A stretch of DNA of 64,000 bases from Salinispirillum marinum (lineage in GTDB: Bacteria; Pseudomonadota; Gammaproteobacteria; Pseudomonadales; Natronospirillaceae), in assembly GCF_042651565.1 (NCBI RefSeq), contig NZ_JBHSDF010000006.1. The stretch is one strand, 5' to 3'. A program made the position numbers and the translations under genes. The notes below the pieces were generated by a model. That model was not told the origin of the DNA and did no database searches. It was given only the letters and a program-made list of their open reading frames with translations. Below, one piece after another: positions 36,250-44,661 of the stretch (the stretch's first letter is position 1; each line of letters opens with the position of its first letter).

Positions 36250-36642
36250 TCAGTGCTTGTGCCCGCAACTTTCCCCGGCACCGTGACTGTGGCCACAACC
36301 CGAGCCATGACTGTGCCCATGCGAACCACCGGTCACGATACCGCCATGCACCGTCTTTTTACTTTGAATGGAACCATAGCGCGGTGTTTCGCGGCTGTTG
36401 GAGTACATTTGTTTTGCCAATGCCACATTGGACGCACACCCGCATGCGGTGGCGGCCGGGCTCTTGTAGTCAATCTGTACGTGCTTCTTTAAGCCCTTCA
36501 TGTGCAGCGCCGGAGCACTGGCAATGATCCGTTCAATGGCCTCACCGGTTTCAGGATGGTGATCCATTGCACCGTCATTCATACCGTGAAAAATTTCAAA
36601 AATTTCTCCAGAATCTACGGCGCGATAATGATAGGTTGGCAT
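36250..36642 (-). CDS. FmdB-like small protein with His-rich tail, zinc cysteines lost
   Basis: A 130-residue cytosolic protein. The N-terminus MPTYHYRAVDSGEIFEIF matches FmdB-type zinc ribbons, but the expected CxxC pairs read VDSG and HPETG, so the ribbon cannot bind zinc in the usual way. The C-terminus is a Gly/His/Cys-rich tail (SHGHSHGSGCGHSHG), a likely metal-binding segment. FmdB proteins are often encoded beside amidases. It lies 24 bp downstream of the M24 hydrolase gene with AGAGG before ATG, so they probably share a transcript. Role unknown. Confidence 0.75.
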   Translation of the reverse strand: MPTYHYRAVDSGEIFEIFHGMNDGAMDHHPETGEAIERIIASAPALHMKGLKKHVQIDYKSPAATACGCASNVALAKQMYSNSRETPRYGSIQSKKTVHGGIVTGGSHGHSHGSGCGHSHGAGESCGHKH

Positions 36643-36666
36643 GGTGTTTTCCTCTGGCTCAATACG

Positions 36667-37971
36667 TTAATAAGGGTTTGCGACGAACAAGTCTTGCGCC
36701 GGGAACAGCGTAATGACTCTGCACCCGTCTGCCGTCACCACGACTTCTTCTTCAATCCGGGCCGCGCCATTACCATCGGCCGCCGGACAATAGGTTTCCA
36801 GGGCGAACACCATGCCCTCTTGCAATTCAAACGGATTTTCGAAGGACACCAAGCGGCTGATGATAGGACGCTCATGCAAGGCTAAGCCAAGGCCATGCCC
36901 GAACTGCAGTCCGAACGCTTCCATTTCACTTTGAAAGCCGAACTCTTGCGCTGCGGGCCAGACCGCCGCAATTTTATCGGTCGTCATTCCCGGCCTTACC
37001 AGACTGATGGCCGCATCGATCCATTCACGCGCTTTTCGATAAGCATCAACCTGCGCTGGCGTTTTACTGCCGACATTCAGGGTGCGGTAGTAGCACGTAC
37101 GGTAGCCCATGTAGGACTGAATGATGTCAAAGAACGCCTGATCACCCGGGCGATACATGCGGTCGGTAAAATTGTGCGGGTGCGGGCTGCAGCGCTCACC
37201 GGACACCGCATTAATCGCTTCTACATCGTCCGATCCGTTGTCATAGAGAAACTTATTGGCAATCGCCACCAGTTCGTTTTCACGTTTGCCGGGTTTCAAA
37301 TTGTCGGCAATCAGTTGATAGCAACCGTCCACCATAGCCGCCGATTGATTGAGCAGAATAATTTCATCCATGCTCTTAATCTGTCGCGCATTTAACATGA
37401 CCTGCTGCACATCGCGCACGTCCAAGCCTTCTTTTTGCAAGGCAAACAGCATCGGCGGTTCACACACGTCCACCCCGATGGGCATATCCGCGACACCTTC
37501 CGACTTCAATATATCGTGGATTTCCTTGGCTGCATTGGCGAACAGACCTGCCTCTTCTGCCACGGAACCTCTTAAACCCAACATACCAGCACGCCAATGG
37601 TCATTATCGAACCACGGGTTATGAATCCGGTGGTGCGCGGCTGCGCTGCCGAAGTCCCACAGATAGGGATCGGAATTACCGGTGAACAACGCATAGCGAC
37701 AGATCTTATCGCGGCTCCATTCACCGATCACACTGCTGGTGAGATAACGAATGTTGTTGTTGTCGAAACACAGCATGGCACCCAAGTCAGATTCACGCAG
37801 TGACTGTCTGGCCCGTTCAACCCGATATTTATGCAGCCGACGGAAATCAACCCGCTCCTCAAAATCCACGTTCATCCGTCCGGGTGCGGGAATGGGGCGA
37901 TTCCAATTCCAGCGCGGATCCAATGCATCGGTATCAATGATACTGGGCTCAACAATGATATTTTTACTCAT
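36667..37971 (-). CDS. M24-family (creatinase/aminopeptidase P/DddP-like) hydrolase
   Basis: A 434-residue protein with a creatinase-type N-terminal domain (to about 190) and a pita-bread M24 domain. Candidate metal ligands: Asp in AFFDIIQSYMGY, His in FGHGLGLALHERP, Glu in FALETYCP and Glu in RIEEEVVVT. The second Asp of the family pattern SDxTRT is replaced by Cys in RTCYYRT, so the site is non-standard. The start at 37971 is supported by AGGG 8 bases upstream. It follows the ABC ATPase gene by 65 bp on the same strand. The substrate could be a peptide, a creatine-like amidine or another small molecule; it is not determined. Confidence 0.82.
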   Translation of the reverse strand: MSKNIIVEPSIIDTDALDPRWNWNRPIPAPGRMNVDFEERVDFRRLHKYRVERARQSLRESDLGAMLCFDNNNIRYLTSSVIGEWSRDKICRYALFTGNSDPYLWDFGSAAAHHRIHNPWFDNDHWRAGMLGLRGSVAEEAGLFANAAKEIHDILKSEGVADMPIGVDVCEPPMLFALQKEGLDVRDVQQVMLNARQIKSMDEIILLNQSAAMVDGCYQLIADNLKPGKRENELVAIANKFLYDNGSDDVEAINAVSGERCSPHPHNFTDRMYRPGDQAFFDIIQSYMGYRTCYYRTLNVGSKTPAQVDAYRKAREWIDAAISLVRPGMTTDKIAAVWPAAQEFGFQSEMEAFGLQFGHGLGLALHERPIISRLVSFENPFELQEGMVFALETYCPAADGNGAARIEEEVVVTADGCRVITLFPAQDLFVANPY

Positions 37972-38036
37972 GATATATCCCTCACATAGGGTGTCGTGCT
38001 CGACCTTTTCACGGCAGGACACAATATTGATTATGG

Positions 38037-39539
38037 TTATTTAGGTGTAATTCCGGATATCGCTTGAATCAGGCTCTCTTCTGTCACCTCGTCGGCCGAG
38101 AACGTCCTGATGATCTTTCCTGCATACATGGCCACAATACGATCGGAGACATGCAACACTTCGGGCATCTCAGAACTGATGACGATGACGGCGTAACCCG
38201 TTGCCGCCAGCTCACGAATGAGTTTGTGAATTTCCGACTTGGAGCCAACATCGATGCCCCGTGTAGGTTCATCAACAATCAGCACCTTGGGATGCATAGA
38301 CAGCCATTTACCGATGACGATCTTTTGTTGGTTACCGCCCGACAGATTGCCGACCGCCTGCTGCCAACCGGGCGTGCGGATATCAAGACGGTCCCGATAC
38401 TGGTCAAAAATGGCAATCTCAGCCCCATCAGAGACAAAAGGACCGGCCGTCATGTCTTGCACTTGCGGTAGCGTCATGTTGTCGCGGCAGTTCATGCCGA
38501 GGATCAGCCCCTGCCCCTTACGGTCTTCAGGCACCAAGGAAATGCCCTCTTGAATGGCCTTGGCTGGCGAGTTCAGGTGCGTTTCCTTCCCTTCGATTAA
38601 AATCTGCCCTGCACTCGGTTGGCGCAGACCGAAAAGTGTTTCCGCAATTTCTGTGCGGCCCGCACCCACCAAGCCATAGAAGCCCAACACTTCACCGGCA
38701 CGGACATAGAAATTGATGTTTTGATAGACCGAACCGCAACTCAGGTCACGCACCTCAATGGCCACTTCGCCCAAATCGTGCTCAACCGCCGCGCGCGACA
38801 GATCAAGTTTGCGACCGATCATTAACTGGGTAATGTCTTCTTCCGATGTATCACCGGTCGGCAACGTTTGTTGGTATTGGCCGTCGCGCAACACGCTGAC
38901 GCGGTCGGTGATTTTGAAGATTTCTTCCATCCGATGAGAGATGTACACAATGCCGACACCTTGTGCTTTCAGGTCGGCAATTACATCAAACAACACTCGT
39001 TTCTCGGCATCCGTCAAAGATGCGGTCGGCTCGTCAAAAATAACAGCCTTCGCATTGACGGTCAGCGCTCGCGCGATCTCCACCATTTGTTGATTGGCGA
39101 TCGACAGCTCGCCGACCCGCGTGTCGGAGGTGAAATTCACATTCAGCCGGGCCAGAATGTCATCGGTTTTCTTGTACAGAGAGGCCCAATCGACACGCCC
39201 GAACGACAGTGTCGGCAGTTCGCCCAAATAGACATTCTCTGCCACCGAAAGCTCATCGGCTAAGCTAAGCTCCTGGTGAATGAATACGATACCCTTTTGT
39301 TTGGCATCAATCGGGTTCGCCATGACGACCGGCTCTTCACCGACAAAGATTTGGCCTTCATCGGGTTGATAAATCCCCCCCAACACTTTCATCAGTGTTG
39401 ACTTCCCGGCCCCGTTTTCCCCCATTAAGGCATGGACTTCACCCGGCATCACAGACAACGAAACGTTGTCGAGTGCCTTGACCCCAGGAAAAGTCTTGGT
39501 GATGGACTCAAGACGGAGTGCTGGCATTGGTTGTGTCAT
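38037..39539 (-). CDS. CUT2 sugar ABC transporter ATPase (RbsA/MglA type)
   Basis: A 500-residue protein with two fused nucleotide-binding domains. NBD1 has Walker A GENGAGKSTLMK and DEPTASLTDAE. NBD2 has a degenerate Walker A (GLVGAGRTEIAE), signature LSGGNQQKIVIGKWL and DEPTRGIDVGSK, exactly as in RbsA and MglA. It powers import of a monosaccharide or polyol. Its start overlaps the upstream permease stop by 4 bp. Confidence 0.94.
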   Translation of the reverse strand: MTQPMPALRLESITKTFPGVKALDNVSLSVMPGEVHALMGENGAGKSTLMKVLGGIYQPDEGQIFVGEEPVVMANPIDAKQKGIVFIHQELSLADELSVAENVYLGELPTLSFGRVDWASLYKKTDDILARLNVNFTSDTRVGELSIANQQMVEIARALTVNAKAVIFDEPTASLTDAEKRVLFDVIADLKAQGVGIVYISHRMEEIFKITDRVSVLRDGQYQQTLPTGDTSEEDITQLMIGRKLDLSRAAVEHDLGEVAIEVRDLSCGSVYQNINFYVRAGEVLGFYGLVGAGRTEIAETLFGLRQPSAGQILIEGKETHLNSPAKAIQEGISLVPEDRKGQGLILGMNCRDNMTLPQVQDMTAGPFVSDGAEIAIFDQYRDRLDIRTPGWQQAVGNLSGGNQQKIVIGKWLSMHPKVLIVDEPTRGIDVGSKSEIHKLIRELAATGYAVIVISSEMPEVLHVSDRIVAMYAGKIIRTFSADEVTEESLIQAISGITPK

Positions 39540-40537
39540 ACGTTAAGCTCCTGTGCACCCTTCTGATTGATCTTCCGATCAATGTACAGAACCACAATTA
39601 ATATCAGGCCAATGACCAGGTTCACGGTTGACGTGTCGGCACCGATGTAGCCCAGCCCTTTGCGTAATAATTGAATGGCCAGAACACCACCGAGCGTACC
39701 GATAATGGATCCCGAACCACCGGCCAGTTTGGTACCACCCAACACCACGGCGGTGATCACCCAGAGCTCATACAGTTGCCCATCATTGGGGTTCACCGAA
39801 CCGGATTCGGAGTAAAAGACCACGGCAGACAAGGCCGCGAGAAAACCGATCAGCATGAAGTTCAGCATCATGTGTGGCCCAACCCGAATACCGGCATTCA
39901 CCGCCGCCACCCGATTGTTGCCCACCGCATAGGCATTGCGACCATGCACGGTGTAGCGGGTAATCAACCATACGATCAACACGCTTAACGCCAGAAACCA
40001 GGTCGCGGTATGGAAGCCGAGAAACTGGGCTTCTGCGAAGTCCACCAGCGTCCAGTTCAAGTGTGACGTAGGGTTCTCGCCATTGAACATGAACACCAAA
40101 CCGCGATAGCCCAACATGGAACCTAGGGTGACGATGAAGGCATCGACGCCAGTCTTCCAGACGATCAAACCGTTCAACGCGCCCAACACAACACCCGCCG
40201 CCAAGGCCAGAAGCCAACTGACCGGAATCACCCAGTCACCCAGTCCGGCGAAGATTGGCCAGGTCAGACTGTCGAGCAGAATAATGCCCGCAATAGCAAA
40301 GACCGCACCCACACTGAGGTCGATGTTGCCGTTCACCATCACCAAGGTCATACCCACCGCGATGATGCCAATCGGCGCTGCTTGTTTGAGCAGCAACAGC
40401 ATATTGTCGAGATCCATGAACGCCGTATCGGTTAACGACAGGAAGTGGCCCGCGACACTGAAGAAGATCAATTCAATGACGATGAAGATCCAGATCGCAC
40501 TGGTGCTCAGATGACGTTTAATAAAGACTGAATTCAT
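39536..40537 (-). CDS. CUT2 ABC transporter permease 1 (RbsC type)
   Basis: A 333-residue inner-membrane permease with 8-10 hydrophobic helices. Family segments: MTLVMVNGNIDLSVGAVFA, NRVAAVNAGIRV (coupling region) and VVLGGTKLAGGSGSIIGTLG. It lies 9 bp after a second, different permease, so the pore is probably a heterodimer rather than the homodimer of classical RbsC. Confidence 0.92.
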   Translation of the reverse strand: MNSVFIKRHLSTSAIWIFIVIELIFFSVAGHFLSLTDTAFMDLDNMLLLLKQAAPIGIIAVGMTLVMVNGNIDLSVGAVFAIAGIILLDSLTWPIFAGLGDWVIPVSWLLALAAGVVLGALNGLIVWKTGVDAFIVTLGSMLGYRGLVFMFNGENPTSHLNWTLVDFAEAQFLGFHTATWFLALSVLIVWLITRYTVHGRNAYAVGNNRVAAVNAGIRVGPHMMLNFMLIGFLAALSAVVFYSESGSVNPNDGQLYELWVITAVVLGGTKLAGGSGSIIGTLGGVLAIQLLRKGLGYIGADTSTVNLVIGLILIVVLYIDRKINQKGAQELNV

Positions 40538-40546
40538 TGCCGACTC

Positions 40547-41518
40547 CTATATCGAGGCCCAAAATTTGCCGCGTTTCACGGCGATATCGAGCCATACAGC
40601 GAGGATGATAATGATCCAGGTGATGACAAATTGTACGTAGAACGGATAGCCCATCAGCAACAGCCCGTTTTGAATAAAACCGAGCATCAACACACCAATC
40701 ACTGTTTTGAAAATGGTGCCTGATCCGCCGAGCAAGGATGCGCCACCCAAAATCACGGCAGCCAAGACTTCAAGTTCAAGCCCTTGGCCTACCGTGTTCT
40801 GGCTCCCCATGGAGCGACTGGCCTGCATCAAGCCTGCGGTCGCCACACAAAAAGCCGAAATCAAATAACAGGAAAATACTGTGCGCGCCCGTGGCACGCC
40901 GGAAAAAATCGCCGCCGTAGGATTGCCGCCTACCGCATATACCTTGCGGCCAAACGGTGTCCTAGCGAGCAAAATACCCAGAAACGCCGCCAATAAGACA
41001 AACAACAAAATAGGCACGGGTACGCCAAGCACTTCACCCTGCCCAAAGAAACTGAACCAGGTACCACTCTTATCGGCGATGTCCATATTCTTGCCGCCAG
41101 AATACATCAGCGTTAAGCCATGAATGGCGGACAACATACCTAAGGTAACGATCAGCGAATTCAGTCGTAAATAGCCGACCAAGTAGCCAATGAAACCGCC
41201 CAAGGCAAGGACCATCAGGTACATCGTTGGTATGGCTAGGGTCACGCCGATCTGGTCGTGTAAATCCAGCACCACAATGGTTGCGAAGGACATCATTGAG
41301 CCGACCGACAGGTCGAGATTACCGCTGATGACCACGAAGGTTACGCCCAATGCCATCACGCCGAGAATTGCCGACGAACGGACAACACTTTCTAAGTTGC
41401 CGATCGAGACGAATCTGGAGTTGGCCAAGGCAAAGATCACCATAAACACGACAAAGGCAATTAAAATACCGTGCTTGCCGAGAATGGTTAGAATTGGCTT
41501 ATTGGCTAGGTTTGCCAT
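40547..41518 (-). CDS. CUT2 ABC transporter permease 2 (RbsC type)
   Basis: A 323-residue polytopic permease with GVTFVVISGNLDLSVGSMMS, NPTAAIFSGVPR and VILGGASLLGGSGTIFKT. Related to permease 1 but clearly diverged. It is separated from the binding-protein gene by a strong terminator and a GC-rich hairpin, so it is likely expressed at a lower level than the binding protein. Confidence 0.92.
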   Translation of the reverse strand: MANLANKPILTILGKHGILIAFVVFMVIFALANSRFVSIGNLESVVRSSAILGVMALGVTFVVISGNLDLSVGSMMSFATIVVLDLHDQIGVTLAIPTMYLMVLALGGFIGYLVGYLRLNSLIVTLGMLSAIHGLTLMYSGGKNMDIADKSGTWFSFFGQGEVLGVPVPILLFVLLAAFLGILLARTPFGRKVYAVGGNPTAAIFSGVPRARTVFSCYLISAFCVATAGLMQASRSMGSQNTVGQGLELEVLAAVILGGASLLGGSGTIFKTVIGVLMLGFIQNGLLLMGYPFYVQFVITWIIIILAVWLDIAVKRGKFWASI

Positions 41519-41551
41519 ATCAAGACCCTGATACGTTTATGATTGTATTTG

Positions 41552-41590
41552 TTCCAGGGACCCGGGCGCTCATGGCATGAACACCCGGGC
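41552..41590 (-). repeat. GC-rich inverted repeat between binding protein and permease genes
   Basis: CCCGGG at both ends, with inner TCATG/CATGA arms, forms an extended stem-loop in the 123-bp intergenic region just before permease 2. It may stabilise or process the mRNA. Confidence 0.5.
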
Positions 41591-41601
41591 CTTCTTTCAA
41601 G

Positions 41602-41625
41602 AAAAAACGGTGCCCGAAGGCACCG
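41602..41625 (-). terminator. intrinsic terminator after the solute-binding protein gene
   Basis: The minus strand reads CGGTGCC, tetraloop TTCG, GGCACCG, then six T. It starts 17 bases past the binding-protein stop and would leave most transcripts monocistronic, with readthrough for the membrane components. Confidence 0.93.
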
Positions 41626-41641
41626 GAGCGCAACACCACGT

Positions 41642-42595
41642 TTAGAACACAGGCTTAGTAAATTCGCTCATGTTGTCTTGCGTGATTTTGGGTGTATCGA
41701 AGTAGTTCAAGAAAGGTACATCTTCACCGTTCAGAATATCCACGGCGGTTTGCAGCGCCGCTTGCGCATCGTCGACCGGTGATTGGTAAATAGAACCCCA
41801 GTATTCGCCCGCCGCCATAGCGTCGTAACCTACCGCGAAGTTCGTTGCACCGACAAAGATGATGCCTTCACGACCGGCCGCGCGGGCAGCATTCAATGCG
41901 CCTACGCCCATGTTGTCGTCACCGGCGTACACGCCATCGATGTCATCGTACTTCACTAGGAAAGCTTCCATAACTTGCTGCGATTTCTCACGGTTCCAGT
42001 CACCGGGTTGTGTTTCCACAATTTCTACATTAGGGCACACTTCAGGCAGGCGTTCCTCGAAACCACCAGCACGCTCAATGGCAGTGGTGTAGCCGGGTTG
42101 CCCGGTAATGTGAACCACTTTTGCTTCGTTCTCGATACCCATGTCTTTGAACTTGTCGCACATGATTTCAGCCGAACGACGACCTTGGGTCACGTTGTCT
42201 GGGCCGGAGAACGAACGGATGAAGTCGAAGCCATTTTCAGCAATGTTCGAGTTGGTCACCACGACGGGAATCCCGGCACGATGCGCCCGGCGAACAGCAG
42301 GAATAACCGCTTCACCATTGGTTGGCCAGATGATGATGGCATCCACGTTTTGCTGGATGAGGTCATCCACTTGGGCAATTTGGCGCGCTACATCGCCACC
42401 CGCATCCAGTACAACTGCGCGGACGTCAGGGTTGGCATCGGCGGCGGCAATAAAGGCACGCTCGTAGGTTGTTTGATAACTGTCCACACCCACATTATTC
42501 TGTGTAATACCAATGCGCATCTGTGCAGTGGCAAAGGCAGGACCCATCAGAATGGTGGCCGCTAAGGCGGACGTCAGTAGTTTTTTAGTGCTCAT
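41642..42595 (-). CDS. CUT2 periplasmic sugar-binding protein (RbsB type)
   Basis: A 317-residue periplasmic-binding-protein type I fold. The signal peptide is about 1-24 (KKLLTSALAATILMGPAFA). The mature part starts MRIGITQNNVG and includes DAIIIWPTNGEAVIPAVRRA, IPVVVTNSNIAENG and DGVYAGDDNMGVGAL, typical of RbsB relatives. GGAG lies 7 bases before ATG. First gene of the transporter operon, divergent from the fused regulator. Confidence 0.94.
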   Translation of the reverse strand: MSTKKLLTSALAATILMGPAFATAQMRIGITQNNVGVDSYQTTYERAFIAAADANPDVRAVVLDAGGDVARQIAQVDDLIQQNVDAIIIWPTNGEAVIPAVRRAHRAGIPVVVTNSNIAENGFDFIRSFSGPDNVTQGRRSAEIMCDKFKDMGIENEAKVVHITGQPGYTTAIERAGGFEERLPEVCPNVEIVETQPGDWNREKSQQVMEAFLVKYDDIDGVYAGDDNMGVGALNAARAAGREGIIFVGATNFAVGYDAMAAGEYWGSIYQSPVDDAQAALQTAVDILNGEDVPFLNYFDTPKITQDNMSEFTKPVF

Positions 42596-42731
42596 AGTTT
42601 ATCTCCGTTATTTTTGTTGTGTTTCGCTACGTCGAAGCTGTATTAACAGGACGGAATGCTTGTTTTGCATTCTCAATGTGAAACCAGCGAGATAACCATA
42701 CTCCCGTTTGCCAAGCTGAAAACCCCCTAAG

Positions 42732-42748
42732 ATATCCATTTTGGATAT
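42732..42748. promoter_or_regulatory. operator dyad 1 in the divergent promoter region
   Basis: ATATCCA-TTT-TGGATAT, a perfect 17-bp palindrome. A near-copy lies exactly 21 bp away (centre to centre). It sits midway between the binding-protein and regulator start codons, where a local regulator would bind. Confidence 0.7.
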
Positions 42749-42752
42749 ATCA

Positions 42753-42769
42753 ACATCCATATTGGACAT
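42753..42769. promoter_or_regulatory. operator dyad 2 in the divergent promoter region
   Basis: ACATCCA-TAT-TGGACAT shares ATCCA-TWT-TGGA with dyad 1 on the same helical face (21 bp = two turns). An additional half-site ATATCC occurs at 42841-42846, 31 bases before the regulator start. Confidence 0.68.
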
Positions 42770-42877
42770 CATAATGGTTAATATGATTAGGTACTGAGAG
42801 TATATTCATTTCCCATAAGAATTATGTTCAGTCCGCGAGAATATCCGTATCACTGAACGAGGCTTGGAGCGGTTCGT

Positions 42878-44623
42878 ATGTCGTCAGCACAGCACAATTC
42901 GGTCGATCGAATTTCGGTTTTGGCCGCCCCAGACGAAGGGCTTCTGCGCTTTCTGGATTATATGGACGAGCATTTGCTGGCGTTTGAATCCGCGCATCCG
43001 TTGTTTAAACCCAACGCACACATTCGCATGTGCGCAGAACTGTTACGGCGCCATTTCCAAGGCAAAATAACGTCTCCCACCCTATTGGTGGATATCAGCG
43101 GTGTTCCCTATGCAACGGCTACGCGTCGGCTAAATGAATTGATTGAATCGGGTTTGATCAACCGTCGGGCGCGCCATAAAAGCGAGCGCAGTTTTACGTT
43201 GCACCCCAGCGATCAACTGTTAACGCTGTGGATTCAGTTGGCGAGAGATAACCAATTATTGATGAACGATACCATCAACTTATCGGACGATGCGTCGGAG
43301 TCGAATGAACGTTTTTATGGCAGTGCCTATTTCAGTGAACGGGTTGGCCCACCCCTGAATGTCTTAAGCAGCCCACTGGTATTGGCCGGTGGATTGCGCA
43401 TGTTGTCGCACAGCGACCCAACGTTCCTGATCATGAACAATCTGAAGCGCCACTTCGAACTGATCGTGGGTTGCCCGATTCATTACCGCTCTTATTCACT
43501 CGACAAGCTGTATGACGAAGCCGTGGAAAATGCCAGTCGTGACAAAAGCAGTTACGATTTGGTCGCGGTCAACTTCCCATGGATCGGTGAATTTGCCGAA
43601 CGCGGTATGCTCTTACCGCTGGATGAATTGATCGATATCGATGCCTTGAACCCGGCTGACTTTCACGCTGCGAGCTGGCGGGCGTCGCATTGGGGTGGCC
43701 GTTGCTATGGCATTCCAGTGGAGACCACCTCGGAAGTTTTGATGTACCGCAAAGACTTATTCGCGGAAGAAAATCTGGAACCCCCTTCAACCATTACCGA
43801 GCTGTTGGCTGCGGCGGAAAAGCTCCATAAGCCGGAGCAACAAATTTATGGCATTGCCTGGAATGGCGCCAGAGGCACGGCGCTCAGCCATACCTTTATG
43901 ATGGCCATGGCCGACTATGGACAACCGATCATTGACCTAGCGCCAGACGGCGAAGAGTTCTCGATTGCCGGGCTGGGGAACCGCAAATACCGCTCGATGA
44001 TCGACTCAGACGCTGGTTTGTCGGCAGCCAAATTCTTGCTGGAACTGATCAAATACTCGCCCCCTGGCATCTTGAACATGTCATGGTACGAGCGCACCAA
44101 AAGCTATGCCCAAGGCCAGGTGGCCATGGCTTACAGTTTTTCCCAGATGACGCCGTACTTTGAATACGATGACAACTCACCGGCCAAAGACAATACCGGC
44201 TTTATTCCACACCCGGCCGGATCAGGCAAAAAGCCCATTTCGCCGCTCGGTGGCTTTGTACTCGGCATCCCCAGCAATTTGAGCGAGCGCCGGATCGAAG
44301 AAGCCGCCATTGCGCTGGAAACCTTTACCTCGGAACGGGCACAAAGCCTGTATGTAAAAAACGGTAGCCGGGGCTGTTCGCGCTATTCCGCAAGCGAAGA
44401 CCCGAACATCCGCACTACCTCACCCATTTTTGATGCAATTGATCAATTGGCCATGCAAGACCAACTGCAAGCCTGGCCAAGACCACCGACTCCCGAGTTT
44501 GGAGCGATCACCCAATTTTGTGGGGTCGTATTACACGAAATGCTGCGTGGGGTGATCACCCCCGAAGAAGCTGTAATGCGCTCACATGAAGGTGTTCAGA
44601 AACTCATCCAAAACTGGCAATAA
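42878..44623 (+). CDS. one-component regulator: winged helix fused to cytoplasmic family-1 solute-binding domain
   Basis: A 581-residue protein without signal peptide. Residues about 35-115 form a winged helix (MCAELLRRHF, LVDISGVPYATATRRLNELI, INRRARHKSERSF). From about 165 to the end it resembles extracellular solute-binding proteins of the maltose/CUT1 class (YDLVAVNFPWIGEFAERG, GIPVETTSEVLMYRKDLF, AYSFSQMTPYFEY, PLGGFVLGIPS). A periplasmic sensor fold has therefore been reused in the cytoplasm, and it differs from the RbsB-type protein of the adjacent transporter. GGAG lies 8 bases before ATG. It probably controls both flanking operons through the dyads at 42732-42769. Confidence 0.85.
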   Translation: MSSAQHNSVDRISVLAAPDEGLLRFLDYMDEHLLAFESAHPLFKPNAHIRMCAELLRRHFQGKITSPTLLVDISGVPYATATRRLNELIESGLINRRARHKSERSFTLHPSDQLLTLWIQLARDNQLLMNDTINLSDDASESNERFYGSAYFSERVGPPLNVLSSPLVLAGGLRMLSHSDPTFLIMNNLKRHFELIVGCPIHYRSYSLDKLYDEAVENASRDKSSYDLVAVNFPWIGEFAERGMLLPLDELIDIDALNPADFHAASWRASHWGGRCYGIPVETTSEVLMYRKDLFAEENLEPPSTITELLAAAEKLHKPEQQIYGIAWNGARGTALSHTFMMAMADYGQPIIDLAPDGEEFSIAGLGNRKYRSMIDSDAGLSAAKFLLELIKYSPPGILNMSWYERTKSYAQGQVAMAYSFSQMTPYFEYDDNSPAKDNTGFIPHPAGSGKKPISPLGGFVLGIPSNLSERRIEEAAIALETFTSERAQSLYVKNGSRGCSRYSASEDPNIRTTSPIFDAIDQLAMQDQLQAWPRPPTPEFGAITQFCGVVLHEMLRGVITPEEAVMRSHEGVQKLIQNWQ

Positions 44624-44661
44624 CAACCCATTGATTCATAAAAACAAGACTGGAGATAACC

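Noticed and set aside
41975..42565. A 196-codon open frame antisense to the sugar-binding protein
   Set aside because: The sense strand has a signal peptide, ribosome-binding site and complete RbsB-type motifs; the antisense frame has none.
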